A stretch of 64,000 nucleotides of DNA from Capitella teleta (lineage: Eukaryota; Annelida; Polychaeta; Capitellidae), in NCBI GenBank assembly GCA_000328365.1, contig KB298218.1, forward strand, positions 128,747-192,746, written 5' to 3'. This document shows positions 1 through 12,163 of this stretch, piece by piece. Under the pieces are notes generated by a model. The model was not told the DNA's origin, made no database searches, and saw nothing but the letters and a program-made list of their open reading frames with translations. Position numbers and translations under genes: made by a program. How positions within the stretch are numbered: position 1 is the stretch's first letter; each line of letters starts with the position of its first letter.

Positions 1-782
1 ATGGCTAACATTGCATTAAGTCATTCATTCACCTGAAAATAATAATATTCATTAAAGTGCTCATAAAATAGATAAGGAAACGGATCAATCAGTATATATA
101 CGCAAGTCATTTCGACACATAAACACCGTGAAATGAATGAACATTAAATTTAACCAATCTATTGTGCAATTAGTGAATTACTGGAGGAGGGCAAATCATG
201 GTCATTAGTTTTGTTTTATTATTTTACATATAGTTGTAAGGCCGTACCCATTCTTTAGCGTCATGTGCAAAAACTAATGCATTATTTTTCGTTATACAAT
301 TATCTTCGTGGCTGAAAAGTGATTGATGCAATCAACTGAAGTTTTTGTTTTGTTTCCCATTCAGAAATGATCTATCAGTGCCTGCCTGACTTTATATTTC
401 CGCGGCTTCAAACGTGGAAGTCGCGCACAGGCCTCGATTTGCGCTTGATTGACATAACAAAACAAGCAAATTGCTGGCACGATTTCCGCAGAATTCTGAA
501 CTTTTTGTCTATGTCACATTTCGTACTTATTATTGTTTAAGTTTACCTTGTTTTTATTAACAAATGTAATTATGGTTATGTATATTGATCTCAAGTGTAG
601 TGATGACTTTGTAATTGCACCAAGCGACACTTCTCGTAGATAGACTCGTAATGGTACGTGTATTATTCTATGGATCTCTTATATAGGCTTACCCACTCTG
701 AGTATTTTGAAAGAGGTTATTTTATGCATATACCGGTGGAATGTTTACATTGTATGTCTGCTTTAATGGGTTTTTTTTTTGT

Positions 783-783
783 G

Positions 784-860
<77 letters not shown>
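783..860. repeat. (GT)n followed by a long poly-T tract
   Basis: About 30 bases of alternating GT run straight into about 40 T. It is low-complexity DNA and the short open frame across it (Val/Cys then poly-Phe) is not a gene. Confidence 0.95.
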
Positions 861-864
<4 letters not shown>

Positions 865-944
865 AAACAGATTTTCACCTCACCAAATTATTATCAAACT
901 TTAATATTATTTGTATGAGGGGGCTCTTATATGATTTGTAGCAG

Positions 945-1132
945 TTCAAATTTCTAACACAGGCTGAATTGCCGAATATTGAAGATATTGATGGTGTGAA
1001 TATTGATTCGTGAGTACTCATACAAAAGTACAGGTACTGAAGCTACTGGTTGTATTGTAATTTCTTGTTTACCCATGCATAATTAGTAATGACCTTAATT
1101 TGCACTCCTGTGTGTTCAGGTTTATTGCATGA
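945..1132 (+). CDS. Possible last two coding exons of an unidentified gene entering from the left
   Basis: A splice acceptor (AG at 943-944, or another AG at 961-962 in the same frame) opens a short exon ending at 1009 before GTGAGT. Only one frame is open and it reads ...AELPNIEDIDGVNIDS. A second acceptor at 1117-1119 adds FIA and a TGA at 1130-1132, in the correct phase. A poly(A) signal AATAAA follows at 1369-1374, giving a plausible 240-base 3' UTR. The upstream part of the gene would lie outside the window. I do not recognise the protein. The call rests on splice logic alone, so chance remains possible. Confidence 0.35.
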
Positions 1133-1382
1133 CATTCATAATTTCTCGAGTGGCAATACTGAAATGTTTTGTGTAAGTATTTTAAAAGATGCGAGTATTG
1201 TGATCGACTCACAAAATCATTAAGCGTACATTGGCAAAGAGCCAGCAATGACTGGTACCTCCGTATTTACTATAATAATGGGTTGATCGGTCCAATATTA
1301 ACCGAAAAGAAAAATTACCTGGTATGGATTGACAAAGTTATTTTGTGTTCATTTATGCAGACTAATCTAATAAAATGTAAAT

Positions 1383-2774
1383 TTTGAATTAATGAGGGGG
1401 AACATTTAAAATTATCTGAGTGCTCATGATATCGAACTCCTGCGGGATATTAATTTCTCTATACGGGAGCTATGTACCCAGTAATTTAATTTTTTTATTT
1501 ATTTATTTTTTTTTTTCTCTCACTGAATTATTGTTGTTATTGTTATTATATTCACTGAATTATTGTTATTATATTGAATTATTGTGATGTTCGATGAGGA
1601 ACGAATAAACATATATATATAATAGGGAATAGAGGAGTAATAGTATATAATTATAGTGAGGAAACGGGTGAATAAGTGTGACGTCACGGAGATCCCCAAT
1701 ACACGTGTCTGAAGATGAACAACTTAAAGAATGACATCATTTTCTATAGAGTGGAATTCTCAATTTGAGACAGATAACTAAAAGAACGATATCGCAGAGG
1801 GTGGAATGACGTCATTCACTCTCGTTGGCCATCATAACGCACCTAGGGAATACCCAGATTTGCATAGATGAATATTCAAAATTATGATACTTCCCCTGGC
1901 AGTTTCGAAAGAGCGAACCCCGTCATCAGCCGAAATAGTTATAGTTTCTTTCTCTTTCTGCTCCTTCACCACACTGCTTTCGGTGACCCTAAAGCCCTTT
2001 GGTACTTGAAGTGTGTGACCTTTCTTTTATTGATTCACAATTTCTGTGGTACGTGCGAACATGAATCGATCTATCCTCGATTGTTACATATTGCCTTTAA
2101 TATCGCTCTCTCACCGTGATCTGACCGTGATCACGGTGATGATGGGATGGCCATGGTGACCCCAACAACATGATCATGGTCATCCCATGATGACGGCGAC
2201 CCCCTTGTCCTCAACCATCCATGCATGTGATAGATCAAACCCCATGCATGATTCTGGCTAGTTCCACAAAATGAAACCAACTTACCAAGGCTGAAATCCT
2301 TCAATCCTTGGTGACATAACAAATACAATTAACATATGATAATCATTTAATCATAATGGATGGGTGGCTCCATCACGAGTCCGTGGACGAAACTGCCGAA
2401 CTGGCGAGTGCTCCGATCTAACTTGAGAGTGAGTGTTATAATTATAGTTTCAAGAGGACCGTGAACAAAAAATGTTATCATTTTTATGTTCTTAGTTTCT
2501 GCAATAAAAACAGTTACGTTGTGAAATATTCTTGCACCCGAATCGTCAGAATGCGCTTGAAAGAATGCGTGAAAAGCTATGGTTCAGGTTACCATATATT
2601 GATATAACAATTGGTATAAAATAAATGTATATACGCAAGCATTATTTCTTACTGTCATGCAAATCTAGTGGTTAAATCCACAGGCCCCTCTGGTGCATTC
2701 CCCACAAGAGTTGCCAGCCAGGACCAATGAAAACCTCTGGACCACACTGTAATGATTCTTCTGTTTCCCTTCAG
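1383..2774. other. Intergenic stretch without a recognisable gene
   Basis: It contains AT-rich simple sequence near 1490-1620, a CREB-type palindrome TGACGTCA (near 1807), and a patch at 2115-2230 rich in short variants of GATCATGG/CCATGGTGA. Open frames here are short and resemble no known protein. The hammerhead-like patch at 2370-2415 is listed separately. Confidence 0.6.
2370..2415 (+). ncRNA. Hammerhead-ribozyme-like relic
   Basis: GAGTCC-GT-GGACGAAAC matches stem II plus the GAAAC core strand of hammerhead ribozymes. It is followed by a hairpin (ACTGCC...GGC-G-AGT) where stem III belongs. The upstream core strand reads ATCACGA instead of CTGANGA, and the base at the cleavage position would be G, which is not allowed, so it should be inactive if it ever was one. 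It may mark an old SINE-like or Penelope-like element. Weak call. Confidence 0.22.
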
Positions 2775-2794
2775 ATATCTCTAGATGCCTCGTC

Positions 2795-3315
2795 ATGTCT
2801 GATTCATCTAAGAACACGCCCCCCAAGGAGCGTTTCCGGGAACCGGGATGGCGCAGTTTGCCCTCCACATCACTTTTCCGAGCTGTCAACCCAGAACTGT
2901 ACATCAAACCTGTAAGCATTCGCTTGTGGCTTCTGTGCCCCATTGAAATTGGTGAAGTCTTTGGAATACATGAAGTCTATGAATCATATAAGTGAAAACG
3001 GCTTCAACAGGATAATGATGTAGAATCAAGTGCAGTAGAATTTTCACCTCATTTCTATCCTCTGTTAGACTTCAATTTTCCATGATTGCATTTCACATGT
3101 CAAAGTATAAAAAAAACTTTATCAATTAATGATGATCATGTTTTGTATTTCTATTTCAGAATATGAAAGTAATGGCCATTGGAGTGGCATTGTTTTCTGG
3201 GTGTGTGGCTTATTTAGCGTACCTGAATGCGACAACAGATAATAACAAAATGTACATGTCTATGGACAACCAGGGAAAATTGCAAAAACAGTACAAGACG
3301 TCTCGTTGGGATTGA
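2795..3315 (+). CDS. SMIM8: Small integral membrane protein 8 (SMIM8)
   Basis: There are two coding exons, 2795-2911 and 3160-3315, joined in phase 0, giving 90 residues (human SMIM8 is 97). The first exon carries the family signature TSLFRAVNPELYIKP; the second holds one membrane segment (about residues 43-57, VMAIGVALFSGCVAYLAYL) and ends in KTSRWD, matching the vertebrate KTSKWD end. The function of this single-pass protein is not established in any species. An AG at 2773-2774 just before the start suggests that the initiator lies in an internal exon, with an untranslated exon upstream. A poly(A) signal lies at 3388-3393. Identity is firm because both the mid-protein motif and the C-terminus match. 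Confidence 0.93.
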
Positions 3316-3387
3316 TGCTTGTGTGATGCTTCTGAGGACCTCTTCTTGTGCCAATGTCTTTTGCATTTTACCGTAGGTTTATTCGGA

Positions 3388-3393
3388 AATAAA
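3388..3393 (+). terminator. Poly(A) signal of SMIM8
   Basis: AATAAA lies 73 bases after the SMIM8 stop codon, a normal distance for a short 3' UTR. Confidence 0.7.
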
Positions 3394-3639
3394 AATGAAA
3401 CATGTTTTGTTTTCTGTGTGCTGAGCTTTATTTCTTGGTACCTTGTCATCGTTATCAAGTTACGAGGATTATTTGGATGTGCTGTCAGAGGCAAGCTACG
3501 GTTCTACAGGTTTATTTTTTAGAAATTACTCAACCATTCATCGCCAACCTCAGAGCATTGCTGAAACTGGTTCCACCGTCGACTGACTTTGTACTGGATG
3601 ACCAAAAGTGACGACTAAGAGACAGGATCGCCAAATCCG

Positions 3640-4230
3640 GTGAGCATACATCCAGGACAGGTTTAAAACAGCCATTGTAACAACATGTGGAACCAGAGGG
3701 ACACACAACCGATTAGTCTCTTCAATATCAGACCGACACTGGTTTCAGAAACAGAGATTAAGGTCTCAGATCGCTTACGGAGCTTCAATCCCAAATGCTG
3801 AGAGACGTCATCGTTGTCTTCAGTGAACGCGATTGCGTCAGAAATGGATCCAACAGAGGTGGAAAAGTGTCCTCTTCACAGATGAGAGCCAGAATTGCAT
3901 GGATGGGTCAGAGACGGTGCATGCGGAGAAGAACGGTTTCGATATTGCTGCATTCAGGAGCAGGATAGTTGAGGTGGAGCACACAGTGTCTTGAACGGCT
4001 TACTCGCCCAAATAGTCTCCAATTGAGCATCTTAGGGATCAAATAAAGACAGCCACCTCCCACCGCCTCCCCCATCATCGGAATTCCCGAAAACCGAATT
4101 CAGCGGTTCTTGAAGAATGGGGGAACATCCCTCAAGTCCTAATTCGACCGCTCTGCAACAGGATGCGCCGAAGATGCACAAAATGATTGGATGCGAGAGG
4201 TGGACACACTTGATATTGATCCTGCGAATT
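3640..4230 (+). mobile_element. Decayed Tc1/mariner-type DNA transposon, transposase remnant
   Basis: Translated pieces in shifting frames follow Tc1-type DD34E transposase in order: TTRGTHNRLVS (DNA-binding part), RWKSVLFTDESQ around 3860-3890 (first catalytic Asp region), SPIEHLRDQIKT around 4020-4050 (second Asp/Glu region, normally NPIEHVWD), EEWGNIPQ around 4110-4130, and a C-terminal RMRRRC...ARGGHT. Several frameshifts and stops separate the pieces, so it is dead. Terminal inverted repeats were not located, so the true ends are unknown. It lies immediately downstream of SMIM8. Confidence 0.85.
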
Positions 4231-4259
4231 TCACTTTTGACCCCTTGTCCTTGTTTGAA

Positions 4260-5690
4260 GGGAAATAATCATTTAAAATCAGCTAATTTTGGCTGAATTT
4301 TGGCCAACATCTTTTCTTATGCCTTTATTAATACCAAATCCCAAAAATGGAAGAAAATCTTTAATCGTCAGTTCCAACTACATGTATACCCTCAGTAGCA
4401 TTAATTGTAGGGAAGGTTTTTAAGCAGATGATTTTAACTGAACATGTTAATTAACCTATTCAGTACGAGTAATTTCAGTTTGATTTTAAACCTCAACCGT
4501 CGATTGTTCAATGCACTTTGGTGACTTTGGTATTAAAAAAATGTTATGTACAGTATGTTCGTTGATTTTATTTGTTGCGTAAGAGAGGATTGTGTTTTGT
4601 TGTTCGTTCTTTTGTACTCAAATCAATGTGTGAGCTGGAGATGAAAAAATTGTATCCTACCCTTTCACAATCAAATGACACCAAAAATTTCAAAAAGGCG
4701 GCGTTCTCTTGTGAAGTCTCTTTTGGATTCTATACACTATAGTACTATGGATTCAATGATTTAAATTAAATTTGGTACGAAGAAACATGAGACTGTGTTT
4801 GACGATATGCTTATTTAATTCACTCCCGATATTTGTGTGTGTTTAATCACCAGATAAAGAACATAAGAGCGTTCATTGGACCACTTTAATTATAATAATT
4901 ATGTTCATCAACATTTTACAAGCTGATTTATTTTGCATTGCTTAGATGCATTTATGAGGAGAACTTCGGAAATTTGTGTCGATGACTAATACTAGTAGTC
5001 TAAATCGATTTGGAATAATCGCATCACTCGATCGGGAGTCCGCGCCTTTTGACGAAACTCCAACCCCTGCTTCATAAAAATTGGCGTCAGATATGGTCAC
5101 GTGACTCTCTGGGAAATTCAATGTTTATTATAGTTATTTATTCATCATGAAAGTTAACCTATAATCAGCGCAAATACAACTGTGGGTGTACAAGCGTTCT
5201 ATTTTAGGCCGAAAACTTCTCGGACAATCCCCGCATAATTGCAACGTTATGAGCGTTCGCTCAGATGCGTTTTGATTACTATTTTTTTTGCTGGGGTTGT
5301 AGACTCAGATCAATGGGGCCGGGCGATTATAATAATGGGGGTGTTAGTTATACCTTTCTTGGTATAATAAATACAACATATAGTGATATATTTGACATAA
5401 TCATCAAATACACTTTTGTCAACTGATAGAATCAACAGATATGCCGGTAGTTATATTTTTATCTGCATTTACGCAATACTAAAATGAGGTCGGTACCTAC
5501 CACCCCTCTATCATGGGATCCTCCAAGCATAGACGGCATCGCTCCCCGTCGATTTGTCCGCTCACCGAAGTGTGCGATCCCCGTATCGCTTGGAAATAAT
5601 AACATTTCGCTGTGAAAATCACCTTTCTATAGCTATTACTCTTGGATAATCATCTACCAAGTACCTTTTTCTTTCGTCGCGCGTTTTATA
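4260..5690. other. Non-coding stretch
   Basis: AT-rich sequence with no open frame of note. At 5024-5070 there is a second GAGTCCG...GACGAAACT patch resembling the hammerhead-like relic at 2370 but with a longer middle. Nothing else was recognised. Confidence 0.5.
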
Positions 5691-5698
5691 TTTACAAG

Positions 5699-5702
5699 AT
5701 GG
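5699..5702 (+). other. Candidate remote first exon (ATG G, then donor) for the dematin-type gene
   Basis: ATGG is followed directly by GTGAGT, so an exon ending here would leave one base of a codon. That is exactly what the common exon at 15163 needs (G+CC = Ala), giving a start MAAVNAQ. The intron would be 9.4 kb. Supporting transcript evidence is absent, and such a short match can occur by chance. Confidence 0.22.
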
Positions 5703-8700
5703 GTGAGTATTTGGTGCCAAATCGGCGTCTTTTTTGGTCGGTCTAACCGCAATCAGAATGTGTCTCTCTTCCCCTACAGCAGCTTTCACATTTTCGATCG
5801 CGTCGTCTGTCGTGATGTGAAATATTCATAAATTATCCATCTGTTTACTTGAATGCATCGTGCTATAATCGATCTGCTTTTTATGAGTAATCTGCATTTC
5901 ACAATCAAACCGCATTCACTTCTCCCAGTTAAAATCGCAACACCATAAGTCATAACACGAGAAGAAAATCCTCAAACCTGATATCAATGATAATATAATA
6001 TAAATTACTAGTAAACAACTAAACATGCCATGTAACATGTTCAGATGTTCACCATGATTGCATAGGCGCGGTCGTCGTATCGTTTTGTAGCTCACAAACC
6101 ACTGACTGGGTCATTGAATCGGTCAAACTGCCCAAACAAGTGGTATCTACACACCTGCTACAGCAGTACCGGTGTCTGCCAGTGTCCCGCTATAAAGTGT
6201 TTCGTCTAGCCTCTAGGGCTTAAGTCTAAACACCCATTCAGGCTATTATTCAATTAATCAACTATTGCATGATTGGCTTTTATCATTTCTATTTGCAGTT
6301 ACTGAGTCTACTGCGTGTGAGACTAATCAGACTATATCTATGGTCTACACTGTAGACACAGTGGCCTTAAATTAATAATTGAATCAATTGCCTAATCAAT
6401 TGGCTATTCTACTTGTCAGTTATTGACCCAATTATTGACTGCTTATTTAGATCACTATTTCATCAAATTGTTTGATTTAAATCACTTAATTGATTTCATT
6501 TTCGGATAATTACATTTTTTACAATTCCTATTTACAATAACATCAATGCTATAGACCTCACATTAGTATCTATGCAGAGTTTAAATTTCAAATGCGTCAC
6601 GTGAATCAAATGACATACGGTACACTTTGTGCAATTCACCCTCCCAATGGATTAGATTACCAGGCCATTTTCAGCTGAATAACAGATTATTGATTCAGCA
6701 TTGCTCTTGGCCATTTGTTATTCATGTCAAGAGCATTGATTCCTTGAAAATTGACATATTTTCATTCATTTTGAGCTGGGATTTGCGGAAGGGATCTGTC
6801 AGCCATGGAACTTCCTCTTCCAACATGTGCTGTGCATTATTTTCGTATTTTTCTCCTTCAGGAACCCTTTCCATGGCAAGAAAGTGTTTTTTTTCTTTTT
6901 CTCACTGATTTTTGTTGAGGAAGATGGGGTGGTTTTTTGTGCTCCCCTTACTGTACACGTGTTGCAGCTGTTACGTCATGTACACATGCATATACATGCA
7001 CTTAATGCTTGCTGTGTGCTATTTGCATATTCATGAGTCAAAATCCGTGTTGGATTATGTAATTGCTTGTATTATTGTCCAAAGCCGAAATGCATCATTA
7101 CGACGACACAGTACTCTGTGTGGTTTTAAATGTATCATTTGTGTGGCAACCTTTTTTTTGGTTTCGTTATCTCGCTATTCGCTATTTATACTTTCAATGA
7201 GGTCGGCTGTTATCTCGCAAGATTAAAAAGAGGAGGAATGTCTGATGACATCATGGCAGATAGTGACCTTGACTTAAAATACTGCTGTCAGCTGAGGATG
7301 ATGGAGTATTTCAAAGCCAGCTGACAACCGCATTATAATAATAACTGCAGCACCACTGACATGGCTTATACATGAACATACAGTACCAGCAGCATGCCAG
7401 CGGCAATACCCAATAAGAGCTATGCATTATTATTGCAATACATGGTAGCACATACACAAACAGGCTTCACATTTCGTAATTAAATTATCAGTTATCACGC
7501 TGTCCTTAGCATGATAATCCTTGTACATTTGCAATTCATTGATGAAATTTAAATATTTTATTAATTATGCAAATTTGTGGAAATTATGCAGGTGTATTTC
7601 GTTATAGCTTCCTGGTGAAATGAATATGTTGAGAGCATGAATTTGCATGATGCTGTGTAATTACATGAACAATGCTTTGCCTGTGGCCAGGGAGAGGTTC
7701 ATGTAGCACTTGTGAGAGCTGAGTGAATTGTTAGCAGGAGTGCACAGAGCCATGCTGCATTGCTCTCGATTTGCACTTCATAAGGCAGATGCAGTCGAGT
7801 GCTCTTCTTTTCCATTGTGATATCTCTCAGCGTTACCCAACCCGAATGAAAGATGCCTCTTCAAGTTTCAGCCTAATATAATCCGTCTCTTGTTTCTTGC
7901 GCAGCCCAAGTGCAGCAGCTCTTCAGTGCAGATTTTACATCTGACAGCTGAGAGGTCTTTGGGATGCGAATGTTGTGCTGCTAACGGGCATTGGTTCTGT
8001 CTGAGTGGACATGTATTGAGATATGTTTATATCTGGGTCATGTTGATGTCCTTTGCTCTCTCTATCCGCCTTTTTTGGCTGTCTGCGTGAACCGTGTGAG
8101 TCATCAGCCGATGACATGTTGCGCTCTGTGTGTGCACTGCATTCTGACGGTCAAACAATGTCTTGGCATTTGATCAACATCAGCCCCCTTCACAGCTCGC
8201 ATATTCTCAAGCAGGCCACATGCTGTTTCTCCAATCAATCATTTGATCAATCATTCAGCGGCCATGCGACTCAAATGGCCTGTTTCCCTGCCCATCACTT
8301 CGAGTGCTGCTGCAACATGTTCCTGCAATGAGTCACGTGACTCAGTGTTGCGTCACACTTTTTCCCCGGGAATCCTGCTACTCCCTCCATCGGTCAAATA
8401 TTGATCCCTTGAGTTATGCCCGCCAGGTGCTTGACCAGGCTGTCCATTTGCGACGACCGATGCATCTGTGCAAACCAATCCCCCCCCCACCCCCTGCCTA
8501 TCTGGGTGGCTGTTGAGATGACCCTCCTTCGTACGCTGTCAGTATTGCTTCACTCGGTGAGCCTCATTAGCTGCCTCTGCCGTCAGGTGTCTGCTGATGG
8601 ACGTCCGACAGCCGCCGTGTCCTCACGGGGGCGCCACCTCATCGGGCAGGCAGCCCACACCCCCCATTGCCTCCTCGCAATGGACTGAGCCACTCCGTTA

Positions 8701-10540
8701 GCCCCCCTCCCTGCTTCGCTGTTATTTCGGGTTGCGTCAGTGTTTCATTGTTTGCGAGCGACGTTTCCATTGCGCCCTAATCTGTACAGCTCTGTATTTG
8801 CAGGTTATATTATTATTATGTTAGAGCAGTCACTTAGCTCTCTCTGGCAACTGGGAGTTGCCACAGGGGCATAGTTTCGCCTCAGAATAATAGTAGTCGC
8901 AGGCTTTCAGCCCATTCAATCCTAAAACCCCCGAAGTGATCCCATTTTTTCCCTTATCCCTCTCAGCTGAAGAATTCGTTACAATCTCTTGAGAACCATA
9001 CATCAGACAGACTCATTGAGAGATCGAGGGGGCTGCTGCTGGCTCAGATATCTTCCGCTTTCTACATCCGACACCGGATCTTTATCCAAACTGAATCGCG
9101 ACCCAAGATGTGCTCTCTCTCTCTCTCTTTTGGGGTTTATCTGAGTCCAAACTTCACTTTCATCTCCCCACAAATCATTGATTTCCATTCCGCCATCTGA
9201 ACTTGGGAAGCAGCATGGAATGTGGGCGCCATTTGAGGTCACTGGGTCTGGTTCGGATTTTGAACACGGTGTTTTATTGCGACCGCTGACGGCCCACACG
9301 TGCGCAACGGCGATGACCACCGGCCAAGGTCGATCAAGGTCACGGGTGTCGGTGCTCTGCTGCGTGTACAAGAACTGACCCTTGTACATTGCTGCTGTGC
9401 TGTAAGCGTCGTAGCATTGCAATGCGCATGCGCTCTGAATGCAACCTTGAACGCCCCGAACATGAATTCCTCCCTTGGTATCTAGTATACTTAGCTGCAG
9501 TGAAACTGGTGGAAAAAAAATGAGCTCCTCCCCTCCCCCCTTCCCGTAGATCATCAGATGATTCTTTAAATAATTTATCTGTAAATCAGCCATGTTGTTT
9601 ACGACTTACATAGATGTGACCACATGCAACGTAATGCTGCTGCAGGGTTGAAACTAGGTTAAGAGTTAATTCGAGCCCAGAGCACAGCCGGTGGTATCGA
9701 TGGCTTCCAGCCTGGCCTCCATACATGATACAATAGCCGTCTCCCATCAGATCGCGACTGATCTCCCATCGATTCCCGCTCACCCCGAATGACCTCATAG
9801 TTGTCATGGCGACGGATCTCTGCTCCTATCAATGCAGGCCATCGTTGCTACGGCAATGAAAATCCCCCCCCCCCTTCCCCGTGTTCATCTGTCGATGTCG
9901 ATTTTTTTTTCTCTCTTGCTATCAATTTCAACCTTTTGACTTTCGACGTTAATGATCATTCAATCTAATAAAAATGACGCCGGGTTATTGTATTTATTTA
10001 TAAATTTACGTAATGTGTCTGTTTGATTGTGCATTAATTAACCTCTGTGATTATGGTACTTCAAACTCCGAGTTGGAGTGTTTTTCACTTGAACTTTGGC
10101 ATTTGTTTTGCTGCCAGATGCTTTGTGCTTTTACTCGCATCTTCGTTTGGCATTTGAATGCTTTTCCTTCCCTCGTGAGAGAGCTCAGTAAATGAGTTTA
10201 TAAATATCAACAACTCAGCCATTTCCAGTCGCGAAGCTTTTGCTTACCGGAATAAACTGTTTGTTTTGTCCAAATGCCAAGACTAGCAGCAACTTTGCGA
10301 AGAGTAAAATGATTAATTACACCTTTCCTGTATGGATGTTGTTTATATTGCATTTTTGTACAGTTACATCAGTATTCCACCCTTTGAATTTAATTCGATT
10401 GACTCCATATATGTACGGTATTATTTTGATTTACAGGATAATGATCGAATACTTATTTAATTCTCTTTTTGGTTTTTCATTAAAATGTTGAAATTAATAC
10501 TGTGTTTGTGTACCACTACAGTCTTTTAAATAGAACACTA
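5703..10540. other. Long non-coding stretch, probably intergenic or first-intron DNA
   Basis: No recognisable exon was found on either strand. Region 6370-6490 is AT-rich with repeated AATTGATT/AATCAATT words. Region 7700-9500 is richer in CG and carries CT-rich runs (9110-9130). The longest frame here, 196 codons on the minus strand at 9003-9593, looks like no known protein and includes translated simple sequence, so I do not call it. Confidence 0.5.
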
Positions 10541-11241
10541 TTAAAGGGAGGGAGAACTGGTTAAAAATGGACTTTGAGTCGTTATTTGATGCACCAAAAA
10601 TGATTCCTATGCCTGGCCCACACAAGAAATATCATCGCTAACGATTTCGCGGGAGATATATTGCTAACTAGGCGTGACGTCAGGAGCTGTGATGAAACAC
10701 CGAGTTCCCCATCTTTTACAATGGGCCTCGTCATATCAGCGTGTCCTGCGACCAAACCCCTGGATATTTTGTTATTTTCTTTTCGGAAATAGATAGAATA
10801 ATCATTTTGCCACCAGTCAGGCGCGAAAAAAAAATATTTTTCGCTATTTTTCTTATTTTAACAAGCGATTTTCTAGGACACCTACCATGTTTCTCATCCT
10901 GAAACAGTAAAAAGTGCACCACGCATGCGCTTTCGTTTCGTAAACAACAGAAATGTCCTTTTATGGCGAAGATGATCTGCTCTGATTGGCTGAAATCGAT
11001 AGCTTCACGAGGGGAACGGGACCAATCAGCCATCAGCCAAACCAAGCCATCAGCTGACGTTTGCATCCTATACTTCGCAATGGAAGCCATTCTCCCATAG
11101 GCGCAATGCTAACCCCGATATTCGGAATGCATTATTTCCTTACGCTTGCATCCAGACATGGTGTTTTTGGCACGGAATGCTGTCAATTGGTGCTATGAGT
11201 CAATAGGACATCACTTAAAATTTAGTTCCCCATCCCTTTAA
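10541..11241. mobile_element. TTAA-flanked non-autonomous DNA transposon, copy 1
   Basis: This 701-bp element begins TTAAAGGGAGGGAGAACT and ends with AGTTCCCCATCCCTTTAA, imperfect inverted terminal repeats inside TTAA target duplications. It has no transposase. A second copy at 28540-29250 is about 95% identical by eye over its whole length. TTAA targeting is typical of piggyBac-type elements, so it is probably mobilised by a piggyBac-like enzyme; the family itself is my inference. Confidence 0.85.
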
Positions 11242-11583
11242 ACTAATTATAGCTTTTTATTTTGTTATTATTTTCTTTTTCTGGAATATGCACCGACTTT
11301 TCCGCGTTTTCCTCTAGTACATCGTTGAAATCGCGTCGTTCGCTGAAATTCATTTTCACGTTTGAAGTTGAGATTTTAAGAACTGCTGGATGTGGCTGTT
11401 ATGTTTCCCCGTATTCTGTCTCGGTTATTTTCCGTATTTGACGTTGCAATTTTGAATTCAGTTCCCAAAACAAGCTGCCATCTGTGTGTGTGTGTGTGTG
11501 GTTTTGTTTTTTGTTTTTTTGTTTTTTTTCCCCAATAGCCCAAAAAGTTGAAATGGCCATTCTGTGAGTGATAATTTTGGAGA

Positions 11584-12163
11584 ATGGCGGGATATTGGAA
11601 GCACGGAGCGGCAGAGTTCACGAGTCCTCTGGTTGACCCCGACCTTCCTTCTCCCTTGGATTTGTCGACAAAGAAGCGGAAAACGGAGCGTGCAGCGGCG
11701 GCGACCACTCGCTCGGAGTTTGAGGTTTTGCCGCGGAATGCGAAGGGACATTTTTCTCACGTCTACAGCATGCGACAGAAGGTGAAGGTCGCTCGCCATG
11801 CTCTGGCCTGCGGAAATCGCAATGCAGCTCGATTCTACTCGGCGGAATTCGGATTCGATTTGTGCGAATCGACCGTTCGCGGCTTCAAATGCATGTACAA
11901 CAAGTGCTTGCAGCTCGGTTTAATCAGCGAGCTGATGTCGGAGGAGGAACAAGTCAGCAAACTTCTCCTCATCAACCCGAAAATCCCGAGACATTCGGGA
12001 CGGAGCCGCAAGCAAGTTGACAGCGTGGAGGCGAGTGGCGGAGATTTGAAACCGAGGGCTTTGTGGAATGGCGGCGGTCTGGTCACATCTGGTGAAAGCG
12101 ACGCCAATGTTGACTCGAATCGTAGTGAGAGTCCTCCCCAAGTTCATACCTACAACGACAAAG
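11584..12163 (+). CDS. Helix-turn-helix exon, likely alternative first exon of the dematin-type gene
   Basis: The open frame starts ATGGCGGGATATTGG and reads 193 codons to a donor AAAG|GTATAC at 12164. Residues about 52-112 look like a transposase-type helix-turn-helix: basic MRQKVKVARHALACGNRNAA, then ESTVRGFKCMY as the recognition helix. A Lys/Arg-rich patch STKKRKTER near residue 32 could be a nuclear signal. The exon ends one base into a codon and that base joins in frame to the dematin exon at 15163, giving a 783-residue protein. Alternatively it is a separate single-exon gene: unspliced, the frame stops at 12178 after 198 codons. The surrounding DNA is CpG-rich, as in a promoter region. 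Confidence 0.6.

Noticed and set aside
658-918. 86-codon frame
   Set aside because: Mostly translated GT repeat and poly-T.
8582-8688. Possible exon after a good acceptor (GCCGTCAG|GTGTCTGC)
   Set aside because: The frame carries no conserved sequence and has no donor before the stop.
9003-9593. 196-codon open frame on the minus strand
   Set aside because: No recognisable domain; part of it is translated CT-repeat (RERERE-like); there are no splice or poly(A) signals that make sense. Likely a chance frame in CG-richer DNA.
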